NCBI RefSeq assembly: GCF_000147815.2
Contig: NC_015957.1
Location: 1,426,001-1,490,000, forward strand
DNA length: 64,000 nucleotides
Direction: 5' to 3'
Origin: Streptomyces violaceusniger Tu 4113
GTDB taxonomy: Bacteria; Actinomycetota; Actinomycetes; Streptomycetales; Streptomycetaceae
The notes under the pieces were generated by a model that saw nothing but the letters and a program-made list of their open reading frames with translations, was not told the origin of the DNA and did no database searches. Shown one piece after another: positions 53,834-64,000 of the stretch. Position numbers and translations under genes: made by a program. Each line of letters opens with the position of its first letter. Positions within the stretch are counted from its first letter, which is position 1.

Positions 53834-53876
53834 CCGGAAGGCCCGCCCCCGCGCAGCGCGGGACCGGGCCTTCCGG
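53834..53876 (-). terminator. Terminator downstream of kgd
   Basis: CCGGAAGGCCCG (53834-53845) pairs perfectly with CGGGCCTTCCGG (53865-53876); a CCCGCGC/GCGCGGG stem is nested inside. It begins 16 bp beyond the kgd stop codon. Confidence 0.85.
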
Positions 53877-53891
53877 GTCGGACGGGGTGGA

Positions 53892-56800
53892 TCAGATCTC
53901 GAAGATCTCGTTCACCAGCGCCTGCTGCTCCGACTGGTGCCGCTTGTTCGACCCCACCGCGGGCGAGGACGAATGCGGACGCGAGACCCGGACCAGGCGC
54001 TCGGCGGCGGGGACGTCCGCGCCGACCGACAGCTCCAGGTGGTCGATCAGGTTGAGTGCGACGAACGGCCAGGCACCCTGGTTGGCCGGCTCCTCCTGCG
54101 CCCACACGAACTTCTCGACACCCGAGTACTTGGCGATCTCGGCCTGCAGCTCCGTACCCGGCAGCGGGTACAGCCGCTCCAGGCGGATGATCGCCGTGTC
54201 GTTCGCACCGCGCTTGTCCCGCTCCGCGGCCACGTCGTAGTAGACCTTGCCGGAGCAGAAGACCACCTTGCGCACCGCGGCCGGGTCGACCGTCTCGTCG
54301 CCGATCACCGGACGGAAGGAGCCGTTGAGGAACTCGTCGGTCCTCGACGCCGCGGCCTTCAGACGCAGCATCGACTTCGGGGTGAAGACGACCAGCGGCT
54401 TGTGGTGCGGGTTGTGGACCTGCCAGCGCAGCAGGTGGAAGTAGTTCGACGGCAGCGTCGGCGCGGCGACCGTCATGTTGTTCTGCGCGCAGAGCTGGAG
54501 GAAGCGCTCGATACGGGCCGACGAGTGGTCCGGCCCCTGGCCCTCGTAACCGTGCGGCAGCAGCAGCGTGACACCAGAGGTCTGGCCCCACTTCTGCTCG
54601 GCCGACGAGATGAACTCGTCCACGATGGTCTGCGCGCCGTTGACGAAGTCACCGAACTGCGCTTCCCACATGACCAGCGCGTTCGGACGGGCCAGCGAGT
54701 AGCCGTACTCGAAGCCCATCGCCGCGTACTCGCTGAGCAGCGAGTCGTAGATGTTGTACCGCGCCTGGTCCTCGGTGAGGTACAGCAGCGGGGTGTAGTC
54801 GTCGCCGGTCTCGCGGTCCACCAGCACCGCGTGGCGCTGGCCGAAGGTGCCGCGGCGGGAGTCCTGGCCGGCGAGCCGGACCGGGGTGCCCTCCATCAGC
54901 AGCGAGCCGATGGCGAGGGTCTCGCCCATGCCCCAGTCGATCGAGTCGTCCTCGATCATCGCCGCGCGCCGCTGGAGCTGCGGGAACAGCCGCGGGTGGA
55001 CGGTGATCCGGTCGGGGGTGTTCACCTGGGACTCGGCGATCCGCTTGACGACCTCCTGGGAGACGGCCGTCTGGACCGTGACCGGGAACTCCGCCTGCGG
55101 CTCGGGGACCTCGGCCGGAGCCGGGGCCGAGACCGCGTCGCGGACCTCGGTGAAGACCTTCTCCAACTGGCCCTGGAAGTCCTGCAGCGCCTGCTCGGCC
55201 TCTTCCAGCGTGATGTCGCCGCGCCCGATCAGCGACTCGGTGTAGAGCTTGCGCACCGAGCGCTTCTTGTCGATCAGGTCGTACATCAGCGGCTGGGTGA
55301 AACCGGGGTTGTCGGTCTCGTTGTGGCCGCGGCGGCGGTAGCAGATCAGGTCGATGACCACGTCCTTGTTGAACGCCTGGCGGAACTCGAAGGCGAGCCG
55401 CGCGACGCGCACGACGGCCTCCGGGTCGTCGCCGTTCACATGGAAGATCGGCGCCTCGATCATGCGCGCGACGTCCGTGGCGTACATCGAGGAGCGGGAC
55501 GCGGCCGGGGCGGCGGTGAAGCCGACCTGGTTGTTGATCACGATGTGCACGGTGCCGCCGGTGCGGTAGCCGCGAAGCTGCGACATGTTCAGCGTCTCGG
55601 CGACCACACCCTGGCCCGCGAAGGCCGCGTCGCCGTGGAGGGCGACGGGCAGCACCGTGAAGTCGGTGCCGGCCTTGCCGATGATGTCCTGCTTGGCGCG
55701 GACGACGCCCTCCAGGACCGGGTCCACGGCCTCCAGGTGGGAGGGGTTCGCGGCGAGCGAGACCTTGATCTGCTCGCCGTCCAGACCGGTGAAGGTGCCC
55801 TCGGCGCCCAGGTGGTACTTGACGTCACCGGAGCCGTGCATGGACTTCGGGTCGAGGTTGCCCTCGAACTCGCGGAAGATCTGCGCGTACGACTTGCCGA
55901 CGATGTTGGCGAGCACGTTCAGCCGGCCGCGGTGGGCCATGCCGACGACGACCTCGTCCAGCCGCGACTCGGCGGCCGCGTCCAGCACCGCGTCCAGCAG
56001 CGGGATGACGGACTCGCCGCCCTCCAGGGAGAACCGCTTCTGGCCGACGTACTTGGTCTGGAGGAAGGTCTCGAACGCCTCGGCCGCGTTGAGCCGCCGC
56101 AGGATGCGCAACTGCTCCTCGCGCTCCGGCTTGTCGTGGTTGCGCTCGACGCGGTCCTGGATCCACTTGCGCTGCTTGGGGTCCTGGATGTGCATGAACT
56201 CGATGCCGGTGGTGCGGCAGTACGAGTCGCGCAGCACGCCCAGGATGTCGCGCAGCTTCATCATGGTCTTGCCCGCGAAGCCGCCGACCGCGAACTCGCG
56301 CTCCAGGTCCCACAGGGTGAGCCCGTGCTCGATGATGTCCAGGTCGGGGTGCTTGCGCTGGCGGTACTCCAGCGGGTCGGTGTCGGCCATGACATGGCCG
56401 CGGACCCGGTAGGAGTGGATCAGGTCGAAGACCCGCGCCGCCTTGGTGACGTCGTCGTCGTGGCTGACGTCGATGTCCTTGAGCCAGCGGACCGGCTCGT
56501 AGGGGATCCGCAGCGCCTTGAAGATCTCGTCGAAGAAGTCGTTCTCGCCGAGCAGCAGTTGGTTCATGATCCGCAGGAACTCGCCGGAGGCGGCGCCCTG
56601 GATCACCCGGTGGTCATAGGTGCTGGTCAGCGTCATGACCTTGGAGATGCCCAGCTTGTTCAGGGTGTCCTGGGAGGTGCCCTGGAACTCGGCGGGGTAC
56701 TCCATGGCACCGACGCCGACGATCAGGCCCTGCCCGGGCATCAGCCGCGGCACCGAGTGGACGGTGCCGATGCCGCCGGGGTTGGTCAGGGAGGCCGTCA

Positions 56801-57737
56801 CGCCGGTGAAGTCGTCCATCGTCAGCTTGCCCGAGCGGGCGCGGCGCACGATGTCCTCGTACGCCTGCCAGAACTCGAAGAAGTTGAGCGTCTCGGCCTT
56901 CTTGATCGCGGCCACGACGAGCTGGCGGTCACCGTTGGGCTTGACCAGGTCGATGGCGAGACCGAGGTTGATGTGCTCGGGCTTGACCAGGGTCGGCTTG
57001 CCGTCCTTCTCGGTGAACGAATTGTTCATCGAGGGCATCGCCTTCAGCGCCTGCACCATGGCGTAGCCGATCAGGTGCGTGAAGGACACCTTGCCGCCGC
57101 GGGCGCGCTTGAGGTGGTTGTTGATGACGATGCGGTTGTCGAACAGCAGCTTGACCGGGACCGCGCGGACCGAGGTGGCCGTCGGCAGCTCCAGCGACGC
57201 GTTCATGTTCTTCGCCACGGCGGCGGAGGGGCCGCGCAGCGTGACCAGCTCGGGGCCGACGGACGGCCCGGCGGGCTCCTTCTTGGAGACCGTCGGCTCG
57301 GCCGGAGTCGGCTTGACCGGAGCGGGCTTGGCCGGGGCCGCCGGAGCCGTCGGGGCGGCCTTCGCGGCGGGGGCCGCGGGCTGCGCCGGTGCGGGCTTCG
57401 GGGCGGCCGGGGCCGCCGCGGCGGGCTTGGCCTCGGCGGGCTTCGCGGCCGGGACGGCGGGCTTGGCCTCCGCCGGCTGGGCCGGAGCCGCCGGGGCGGC
57501 GCTCGCGGCTACTCCCTGTGGTGGCTTGGCCACCGCGGAGCCGGTGTCCTGACCCGGCTTGTAGTCGGCGAAGAAGTCCCACCAGGCTCGGTCGACCGAG
57601 TTCGGGTCCTGGAGGTACTGCTGGTAGATCTCGTCGACGAGCCACTCATTGGGGCCGAAGGCAGCGGCAGGGTTACTTCCCTGCCCGTCCTGTTCATCGG
57701 TCGAGACGCTCGAGGTGTTGGGGGACTGTGGCGACAC
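53892..57737 (-). CDS. kgd: Multifunctional 2-oxoglutarate metabolism enzyme (Kgd/SucA, E2o-E1o fusion)
   Basis: A 1281-residue actinobacterial fusion. N-terminal helix ([20 protein letters not shown]), an Ala/Pro/Lys-rich linker of about 100 residues ([20 protein letters not shown]), then an E2 acyltransferase core ending [16 protein letters not shown], where the classical HRxxDG is altered. From about residue 400 a thiamine-diphosphate E1 domain runs to the end ([56 protein letters not shown]). It decarboxylates 2-oxoglutarate in the TCA cycle and works with lipoamide partners made elsewhere; GarA-type regulation is typical. GTG 57737 ([10 protein letters not shown]) is the likely start; the upstream frame is open. 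Confidence 0.95.
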   Translation of the reverse strand: MSPQSPNTSSVSTDEQDGQGSNPAAAFGPNEWLVDEIYQQYLQDPNSVDRAWWDFFADYKPGQDTGSAVAKPPQGVAASAAPAAPAQPAEAKPAVPAAKPAEAKPAAAAPAAPKPAPAQPAAPAAKAAPTAPAAPAKPAPVKPTPAEPTVSKKEPAGPSVGPELVTLRGPSAAVAKNMNASLELPTATSVRAVPVKLLFDNRIVINNHLKRARGGKVSFTHLIGYAMVQALKAMPSMNNSFTEKDGKPTLVKPEHINLGLAIDLVKPNGDRQLVVAAIKKAETLNFFEFWQAYEDIVRRARSGKLTMDDFTGVTASLTNPGGIGTVHSVPRLMPGQGLIVGVGAMEYPAEFQGTSQDTLNKLGISKVMTLTSTYDHRVIQGAASGEFLRIMNQLLLGENDFFDEIFKALRIPYEPVRWLKDIDVSHDDDVTKAARVFDLIHSYRVRGHVMADTDPLEYRQRKHPDLDIIEHGLTLWDLEREFAVGGFAGKTMMKLRDILGVLRDSYCRTTGIEFMHIQDPKQRKWIQDRVERNHDKPEREEQLRILRRLNAAEAFETFLQTKYVGQKRFSLEGGESVIPLLDAVLDAAAESRLDEVVVGMAHRGRLNVLANIVGKSYAQIFREFEGNLDPKSMHGSGDVKYHLGAEGTFTGLDGEQIKVSLAANPSHLEAVDPVLEGVVRAKQDIIGKAGTDFTVLPVALHGDAAFAGQGVVAETLNMSQLRGYRTGGTVHIVINNQVGFTAAPAASRSSMYATDVARMIEAPIFHVNGDDPEAVVRVARLAFEFRQAFNKDVVIDLICYRRRGHNETDNPGFTQPLMYDLIDKKRSVRKLYTESLIGRGDITLEEAEQALQDFQGQLEKVFTEVRDAVSAPAPAEVPEPQAEFPVTVQTAVSQEVVKRIAESQVNTPDRITVHPRLFPQLQRRAAMIEDDSIDWGMGETLAIGSLLMEGTPVRLAGQDSRRGTFGQRHAVLVDRETGDDYTPLLYLTEDQARYNIYDSLLSEYAAMGFEYGYSLARPNALVMWEAQFGDFVNGAQTIVDEFISSAEQKWGQTSGVTLLLPHGYEGQGPDHSSARIERFLQLCAQNNMTVAAPTLPSNYFHLLRWQVHNPHHKPLVVFTPKSMLRLKAAASRTDEFLNGSFRPVIGDETVDPAAVRKVVFCSGKVYYDVAAERDKRGANDTAIIRLERLYPLPGTELQAEIAKYSGVEKFVWAQEEPANQGAWPFVALNLIDHLELSVGADVPAAERLVRVSRPHSSSPAVGSNKRHQSEQQALVNEIFEI

Positions 57738-57984
57738 GGCGGCAACCGCCCTCTTCCGCTTCCTAAGGTGGTGGACAGCGGGAATTAAGGCTACGCCCCT
57801 TGGACCCTTACGTGCAGGCCGCACTGGTCATCGTCGCGCAAGTCACATTGATTGGCGGGTTTCAGCGCATGACTCACCGGGAAACACCCGGAGTTTCGTG
57901 TGTTTCCTCACGTAGGGCAGCGCAAACGTGCACCCCCGCCGCTCGTATGGGCGCGACAGGGGCGACTTTACTTCAACTTTGATC

Positions 57985-59295
57985 TCAGGGGGTGGCCGGT
58001 TTGGATTCCGGGGCCGGTCCGGGGAGGCTGACCTTGATCCGGCAGCCGCGCGGGGACTCCGCCACGCCTATCCGCCCGCCGTGCAGGTCCACCGCCCAGC
58101 GCGCGATCGCCAGCCCCAGACCGGTGCCGCCGTCGCTGACCGGGCCCGGGCGGCGCCGGCCCCCGTTCGCCGAGCTGTCGGGGGAGAGCCCGCCCCGGTT
58201 GAACCGCTCGAAGACCCGGTGCCGCTCCGCCTCCGGGATGCCGGGACCCTCGTCCAGCACCTCCAGCTCCAGGCTCTCCGGGCCGGCCTCACCGCGCCGG
58301 GCGCGCACGGTCACCCGGCCGTGCGCCGGGCTGTGCTTCACCGCGTTGTCGATGAGGTTCGCCATCACCTGGTGCAGCCGTTCGGCGTCGGCGTGGGCGG
58401 TCAGCTCGGGCGGCGAGACGTCCAGATTGAGATGGACGTCCGTACGGGTGTGCGCGCCCGACTGGGACTCCGCGCCCTTGGCCATGCTCGCCTCCTTGAG
58501 GATTCCGGCCAGATACGGCCAGACCTCGAACCGCCGGGCGTGCAGCGGCACCACCCCGTTGTCGAGGCGGGAGAGATCGAGTAGCTGATCCACCAGGCGG
58601 CCCAGGCGCTGGGTCTGCCGCAGCGCGACCCGCATGGTCTCCGGATCGGCCTCCGAGACCCCGTCCACCACGTTCTCCAGCACGGCGCGCAGGCCCGCGA
58701 TGGGGGTGCGCAGCTCATGCGAGACGTTGGCGACCAGCTCCTTGCGGTGGGTGTCCACCGCCTCCAGGTCGGCCGCCATCCGGTTGAACGCGGTCGCCAG
58801 GTCGCCGAACTCGTCCCGGCGCACCGCCGCCTCCACCCGCCGGGTGTAGTCGCCGTTCGCCATCGCCCGGGTGACCTCGGTCATCTCGTCCAGCGGGGCG
58901 GTCAGCCCGTGTGCCACGAACTGGGTGATCAGCAGCGAGGCGATGATCGAGAAGATGGTGATCACGCGCAGCTCGGTATCGGAGTGCACCGCCGCGAAGA
59001 CCAGCCACGTGGTGATGATCACCGAGCCGATGACCAGCGCCCCCAGCGCCGCCTTGACCGAGCGGTACGGGTCGAAGGGCCGCAGCGCCTCCCAGATCCG
59101 GGCCCAGGTGGCGCGGGACAACGCCCGCCGGCCCCTGGGGTCCACGTACATCCGGCAGACCTTGGGAACCCGGGCCCCGGAAATCCGCCAGGCCTTGGGA
59201 ATGAGGGCCCCGGGGATCCGCCAGACCTTGGGAATCCGGGCCCCGGGGATCCGCCAGACCTTGGGAACCCTGCGCGCCCAGCGGCCCTTCCTCAT
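57985..59295 (-). CDS. Two-component sensor histidine kinase with repeat-expanded N terminus
   Basis: A 436-residue kinase. Residues 8-52 are an unusual run of three and a half 11-residue repeats (PKVWRIPGARI). Two helices follow (about 84-103 and 110-128) with almost no outside loop, then HAMP, HisKA with phospho-His193 in VANVSHELRTPIAG, and a HATPase domain with the G boxes DEGPGIPEAE and GGTGLGLAIARWAV. A Pro/Gly/Arg-rich insert (SPDSSANGGRRRPGPVSDGG) separates them. ATG 59295 overlaps the response-regulator stop by 4 bp. The minimal external loop suggests it senses the membrane or an intramembrane signal. Confidence 0.88.
   Translation of the reverse strand: MRKGRWARRVPKVWRIPGARIPKVWRIPGALIPKAWRISGARVPKVCRMYVDPRGRRALSRATWARIWEALRPFDPYRSVKAALGALVIGSVIITTWLVFAAVHSDTELRVITIFSIIASLLITQFVAHGLTAPLDEMTEVTRAMANGDYTRRVEAAVRRDEFGDLATAFNRMAADLEAVDTHRKELVANVSHELRTPIAGLRAVLENVVDGVSEADPETMRVALRQTQRLGRLVDQLLDLSRLDNGVVPLHARRFEVWPYLAGILKEASMAKGAESQSGAHTRTDVHLNLDVSPPELTAHADAERLHQVMANLIDNAVKHSPAHGRVTVRARRGEAGPESLELEVLDEGPGIPEAERHRVFERFNRGGLSPDSSANGGRRRPGPVSDGGTGLGLAIARWAVDLHGGRIGVAESPRGCRIKVSLPGPAPESKPATP
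59156..59269 (-). repeat. 33-bp tandem repeat in the kinase gene (3.5 copies)
   Basis: Units 59156-59188, 59189-59221 and 59222-59254, plus a partial copy to 59269, each contain CCTTGGGAAYCCGGGCCCC. The period of 11 codons keeps the frame. The unit encodes (V/I)PKVWRIPGAR. Confidence 0.93.
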
Positions 59296-60032
59296 GCCGC
59301 CGGGGTCTCCAGGGCGTAACCGACGCCGTGCACCGTACGGATCCGCTCCGCGCCGATCTTCCGCCGCAGCGCCTTGATATGGCTGTCCACGGTGCGGGTG
59401 CCCGAGGCGTCCGCCCAGTCCCACACCTCGGCCAGCAACTGCTCACGCGAGAGCACCGCGCGCGGGGTGTTGGCCAGGCAGACCAGCAGATCGAACTCGG
59501 TCGGGGTCAGATGCACATCCGAACCGCGCACCCGCACCCGGCGCTGGGCGTGGTCGATCTCCAGCTCGCCCAGGCGCAGGATCCCGCTGCGCGGGGTGTG
59601 GGCGGCCAGCGCCGCCCGCTCCACCCGCCGCAGCAGCACATGCACCCGCGCGGCCAGTTCGCGCATGGAGAACGGCTTGGTCATGTAGTCGTCGGCGCCG
59701 ACCCCGAGCCCCACCAGCATGTCGGTCTCGTCATCGCGCGCGGTCAGCATCAGCACGGGCACCGGACGGCGGGCCTGCACCCGGCGACAGACCTCCAGAC
59801 CGTCGAAGCCCGGCAGCATCACGTCGAGGACCAGCAGATCGGGCTGCCACGCCTCGGCCGTGTCGACCGCCGCCGGACCGTCTCCCGCCGTCTGGACCTG
59901 GAACCCCTCGGCACGCAGCCGGGCCGCGATGGCGTCCACTATGGTCGGATCGTCCTCGACGACGAGGACCCGGCGCTGTGCGCCAGGGGTGGTCGTGGCG
60001 GTCCCGTTGTGACCGTTATGAGTCTGCTCCAT
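59292..60032 (-). CDS. OmpR/PhoB-type response regulator
   Basis: A 246-residue regulator: the receiver domain has the acidic pair EDD (26-28), phosphorylated Asp70 in LLVLDVMLPGFDG, and Lys in YMTKPFSMRELAARV. The winged-helix DNA-binding domain is at about 145-240 (LTPTEFDLLVCLANTPRAVL, DWADASGTRTVDSHIKALRR). It has a His/Asn/Thr-rich start MEQTHNGHNGTATTTPG. ATG 60032 is preceded by a GGGGCGGG tract. It is the first gene of the pair with the downstream kinase. Confidence 0.92.
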   Translation of the reverse strand: MEQTHNGHNGTATTTPGAQRRVLVVEDDPTIVDAIAARLRAEGFQVQTAGDGPAAVDTAEAWQPDLLVLDVMLPGFDGLEVCRRVQARRPVPVLMLTARDDETDMLVGLGVGADDYMTKPFSMRELAARVHVLLRRVERAALAAHTPRSGILRLGELEIDHAQRRVRVRGSDVHLTPTEFDLLVCLANTPRAVLSREQLLAEVWDWADASGTRTVDSHIKALRRKIGAERIRTVHGVGYALETPAA

Positions 60033-60136
60033 ACGCCCGCCCCTGCGTCTTCCGGTGAAACCCGCGGCTCGCGCCTGGTCATCGCTCAGCCGCGTTTGGT
60101 AGGCAAGCAAGCGTAAAGCCAGCGTACGCGGCTTTG

Positions 60137-60883
60137 CTACGCGCCCCGGACGGCGAGATGCACGACGTCGGGAACACCCCGGGCAACGGCGACCTCTTCC
60201 GTACGCACCTGCGTGAACCCGGCATTCCGGAGAGATTCCTCGAATGCGGGTGACGGCTGCGCCGACCAGACGGCCAGCACTCCGCCCGGTGCCAGGCGCG
60301 CCGCACAGGCGGCGAGCCCGGCGGGGGAGTAGAGGCCGTCGTTGTCCTCGGTGACGGTCCAGTCGGGTCCGTTGTCGATGTCCAGGCACAGCGCGTCATA
60401 GCTCTGCGGGGTCTGCGGCGCGCGCGGGCCGGTCCGCAGCCAGGCGACCAGATCGGCGTGCACGATCTCGGCGCGCGGATCGGCCAGCGCCCCGGCGGTC
60501 ACGGCCGCCAGGGGTCCTTCGCGGTGCCAGTCGATCACCGCCGCCTCCCGCTCGACCACCGCGATCCGCCCCCACCGGGGCTCCGCCACCGCCTCGACCA
60601 GCGAAAACCCGACGCCGAGGCCGCCGATGAGCAGTGCGGGGGAGGGCCGGTCGGCGGGCAGCGCGCGCAGGGCGGCGCGGATGAGCAGCCGCTCGGAGCG
60701 GCCGTCGGAGGTGTCCATGAGGAAGCACCCATTGGCGATGATCTCGAAGACGGCGTCGCCCGACGGCCCCCCGTCACCGCGCCGCCGCAGCACCACCTCG
60801 CCGTACGGACCCTCCCGGCGGTCGACGGTCACCGGCCGGTCGTCGTCGGCGGGGCGGAGGTCGTACGGCGGCTGCGGCTGCAT
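60137..60883 (-). CDS. Spermidine synthase-like (Rossmann) protein
   Basis: A 248-residue aminopropyltransferase-fold protein: YGEVVLRRRGDGGP near the start, ALLIGGLGVGFSLVEAVAEP (about 88-107) as the nucleotide-binding motif, VVEREAAVIDWHREGPLAAV, and YDALCLDIDNGPDWTV as the acidic loop. The missing N-terminal gate strand and the motif differences from true spermidine synthases leave the reaction uncertain; it could be a methyltransferase-like enzyme. ATG 60883 follows GGGAGGA. The 104-bp gap to the response-regulator start shows nothing notable. Confidence 0.8.
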   Translation of the reverse strand: MQPQPPYDLRPADDDRPVTVDRREGPYGEVVLRRRGDGGPSGDAVFEIIANGCFLMDTSDGRSERLLIRAALRALPADRPSPALLIGGLGVGFSLVEAVAEPRWGRIAVVEREAAVIDWHREGPLAAVTAGALADPRAEIVHADLVAWLRTGPRAPQTPQSYDALCLDIDNGPDWTVTEDNDGLYSPAGLAACAARLAPGGVLAVWSAQPSPAFEESLRNAGFTQVRTEEVAVARGVPDVVHLAVRGA

Positions 60884-61102
60884 GGGGTGGGGTCCTCCCG
60901 GCTGGTCCTGATGCCGCCATCCTCGCGCCGGTCTCGCTCGCCGGTCCAACCGATTCCACCGGTGGTCCGGTGCCACGACGTCGCCCGCGTCACAGCCGGC
61001 ACCACGGTGACATGACTCACGGCCTCCGGGTTGTTGTTCCCGCTGTCGCGGATATGCGGAGAGCAGAGGGAGAGCAGAGGGAGTGAGGAAGGGGCGCGGG
61101 CG

Positions 61103-62080
61103 TTGACGACATCGATACGAGGGACGACGGACGCGGAGCCCGGGGAGCCCGGGGAGCCCGGAGGCACGGACGCCTCCGGGTCACCCGGCTCTGGGGGTGC
61201 GGATGCCTCCGGGCCTATGGGGTCGGTGGGTGCGGATGCCTCCGGGCCTTCGGGCTTTGTGGGTGCGGGTGCCTCCGGGCACCCCGGCTCTGCGGGCGCG
61301 GATGCCTCTGGTGCGGCCCTTACGGCGTCGGTGGGGGCTGCGGCTTCTGCGGCCTCGACGGGGCCTACGGCGTGGGCGGCCTCTATGGCGTCGGCGGGGC
61401 GCGGGCGCCTTACGGCTGCCACAGCGGTGGGCCCGAGCGCGCTGCCGCGCCTCAGCAAGCCGCCGCTCCTCGACAAGCTTCCGCGCACGCTCATCCGCGT
61501 GCCGTTCACCCTCGGCTACACGCTCGTCCTGCTCGGCACCGGGCTCTACGCCCGCCTCGGCGACCCCGGCACCGTGCACGATCTGCTCGCGGACTCCAGT
61601 ACCGATGTGTCCCACCTCTCCCAGCGGCCGCTGCTGACGCTGCTGTTCAGCGCGTTGTGGGCGGTGGGCGGGATCACCTCGCCCTATCTGGTCGTCTTCC
61701 CCCTGGTGCTCGGCGCGCTGGAGCGGCGCGTCGGCGGGGCGCGCACCGCCGGGGTGTTCCTGCTCGGCCATGTGCTGGCGACGCTGCTCACCGAGCTCCC
61801 GGTGGCCGCCTCCGTCGCCGTCGGGGATCTCCCGGCCAGTTCGCTGCGCCGCCTCGACTACGGGGTCAGCTACGGCCTGATCGCCTGCGCCGCCGCGCTC
61901 GCCGGGCTGCTGGTGCCCCGGCTGCGCTGGGCGCTGCTCGGCGGGATCGGCGTTGCGCTCGTCGCCGGGAGCCTCGTCGACTTCGATCCGCTCACCGAAT
62001 GGGGCCATGGGCTCGCCCTGCTGATCGGCGTCGTCTGCTGGCTCTATGTCCGGCGAAACGCCAGGTGGCGGCCCTCCTAG
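61103..62080 (+). CDS. Rhomboid-like membrane protein with repetitive N terminus
   Basis: The C-terminal 195 residues have about six hydrophobic helices and the rhomboid-like elements TDVSHLSQRPLLTLLFSALW, YGVSYGLIACAAALAG (position of the GxSG nucleophile, here GVSYG) and EWGHGLALLIGVVCW (the late His). The first 100 residues are low-complexity, with near-repeats of GADASGPxG (ADASGSPGSGGADASG). The start is uncertain: TTG 61103 has AGGAAGGGG 8 nt upstream, and TTG 61031 is possible. Proteolytic activity cannot be claimed, because rhomboid-like actinobacterial proteins vary at the catalytic positions. Confidence 0.75.
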   Translation: MTTSIRGTTDAEPGEPGEPGGTDASGSPGSGGADASGPMGSVGADASGPSGFVGAGASGHPGSAGADASGAALTASVGAAASAASTGPTAWAASMASAGRGRLTAATAVGPSALPRLSKPPLLDKLPRTLIRVPFTLGYTLVLLGTGLYARLGDPGTVHDLLADSSTDVSHLSQRPLLTLLFSALWAVGGITSPYLVVFPLVLGALERRVGGARTAGVFLLGHVLATLLTELPVAASVAVGDLPASSLRRLDYGVSYGLIACAAALAGLLVPRLRWALLGGIGVALVAGSLVDFDPLTEWGHGLALLIGVVCWLYVRRNARWRPS

Positions 62081-62175
62081 AAGGGCGGCGACGCCGCCGA
62101 GGGCGGCTTCGCTCACAGCGAACGAGCGTCCGGGAACACCTGAGACCCCTCCGTGCATTGAGTGGGCATTGATTA

Positions 62176-62196
62176 TTTGAGTCTCGCCGACTCAAG
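62176..62196 (+). promoter_or_regulatory. HAIR operator (HspR) upstream of lon
   Basis: TTTGAGT-CTCGCCG-ACTCAAG differs from the HspR consensus CTTGAGT-N7-ACTCAAG at the first base only, 21 bp before the lon ATG. HspR repression of lon is established in Streptomyces, so regulation by heat through this site is very likely. Confidence 0.92.
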
Positions 62197-62217
62197 TTGC
62201 CTGCCGAAGGGGAGATC

Positions 62218-64000
<1,783 letters not shown>

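Noticed and set aside
53670..57788. A very long open frame (over 1300 codons) on the plus strand opposite kgd
   Set aside because: It is antisense to a clearly conserved gene and its product is low-complexity Asp/Arg/Val/Leu sequence typical of GC-rich shadow frames.
59156..59269. CRISPR-like or regulatory repeat
   Set aside because: The repeats are in frame, contiguous and translated within the kinase gene.

Overview
The window is a 64-kb stretch of a Streptomyces chromosome. The evidence is very high GC with third-position GC bias, GTG/TTG starts, and hallmark streptomycete genes: dasR-dasABC, wblE, a sigH/anti-sigma pair, snapalysin with its LysR regulator, nickel superoxide dismutase with its maturation protease, a fused alpha-ketoglutarate decarboxylase/SucA, and lon behind a HAIR box. 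The order dasR ... pdtaS-like ... wblE ... sigH ... sodN/sodX ... malic enzyme ... kgd ... lon matches, from memory and unchecked, a conserved core block of S. coelicolor (roughly SCO5231-SCO5285). No rRNA, tRNA, CRISPR array, plasmid origin or intact insertion sequence was seen.

Layout. 1-3.4 kb: a truncated XRE/DUF5753 regulator, an RsbW-like ATPase, and an SSS symporter with its DUF3311 partner. 3.5-10.5 kb: the N-acetylglucosamine/chitobiose locus, with dasR divergent from dasABC, a GH3 hexosaminidase and a SIS-domain sugar-phosphate enzyme; DasR-type operators lie before dasA and, unexpectedly, before the next gene. 10.7-17.3 kb: PdtaS-like kinase, WblE, lipid kinase, stress sigma factor SigH with its anti-sigma factor, acetyltransferase, UBP zinc finger. 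17.4-24.1 kb: CPA1 antiporter, amidase, glutaminase, AraC regulator, VOC protein, stand-alone KAS III, secreted HAD phosphatase. 24.4-31.3 kb: two adjacent STAS proteins (each with one TTA codon), snapalysin/LysR, and a large PAS-GAF-SpoIIE-ATPase protein. 31.4-44.5 kb: NmrA/TetR pair, sodN-sodX, a frameshifted methyltransferase, an amino-acid ABC transporter, malic enzyme, zinc-less MDR, ABM protein, PadR-DUF4097 pair.

44.8-51.5 kb is the most accessory-looking part. A free-standing adenylation-carrier-thioesterase synthetase, an NAD-dependent reductase and an NTF2-like dehydratase form a three-gene unit resembling the p-terphenyl (polyporic-acid type) TerABC/EchA system. It is followed by a nitroreductase, a TetR regulator and a small SARP activator. 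51.6-53.9 kb holds an SDR, a 166-bp MITE-like element, a MerR regulator and a decayed TnpB-type transposase fragment. 53.9-64 kb returns to core genes: Kgd/SucA, an OmpR-type two-component pair whose kinase carries a repeat-expanded N terminus, a spermidine-synthase-like protein, a rhomboid-like protein with a repetitive N terminus, and lon, which runs off the window.

Themes. Partner-switching control is dense (RsbW-like ATPase, SigH and its anti-sigma, two STAS antagonists, a SpoIIE phosphatase, all within the first 32 kb). Carbon/amino-sugar control by DasR may extend to the PdtaS-like kinase. Short tandem duplications, several spanning stop codons, recur through the window.
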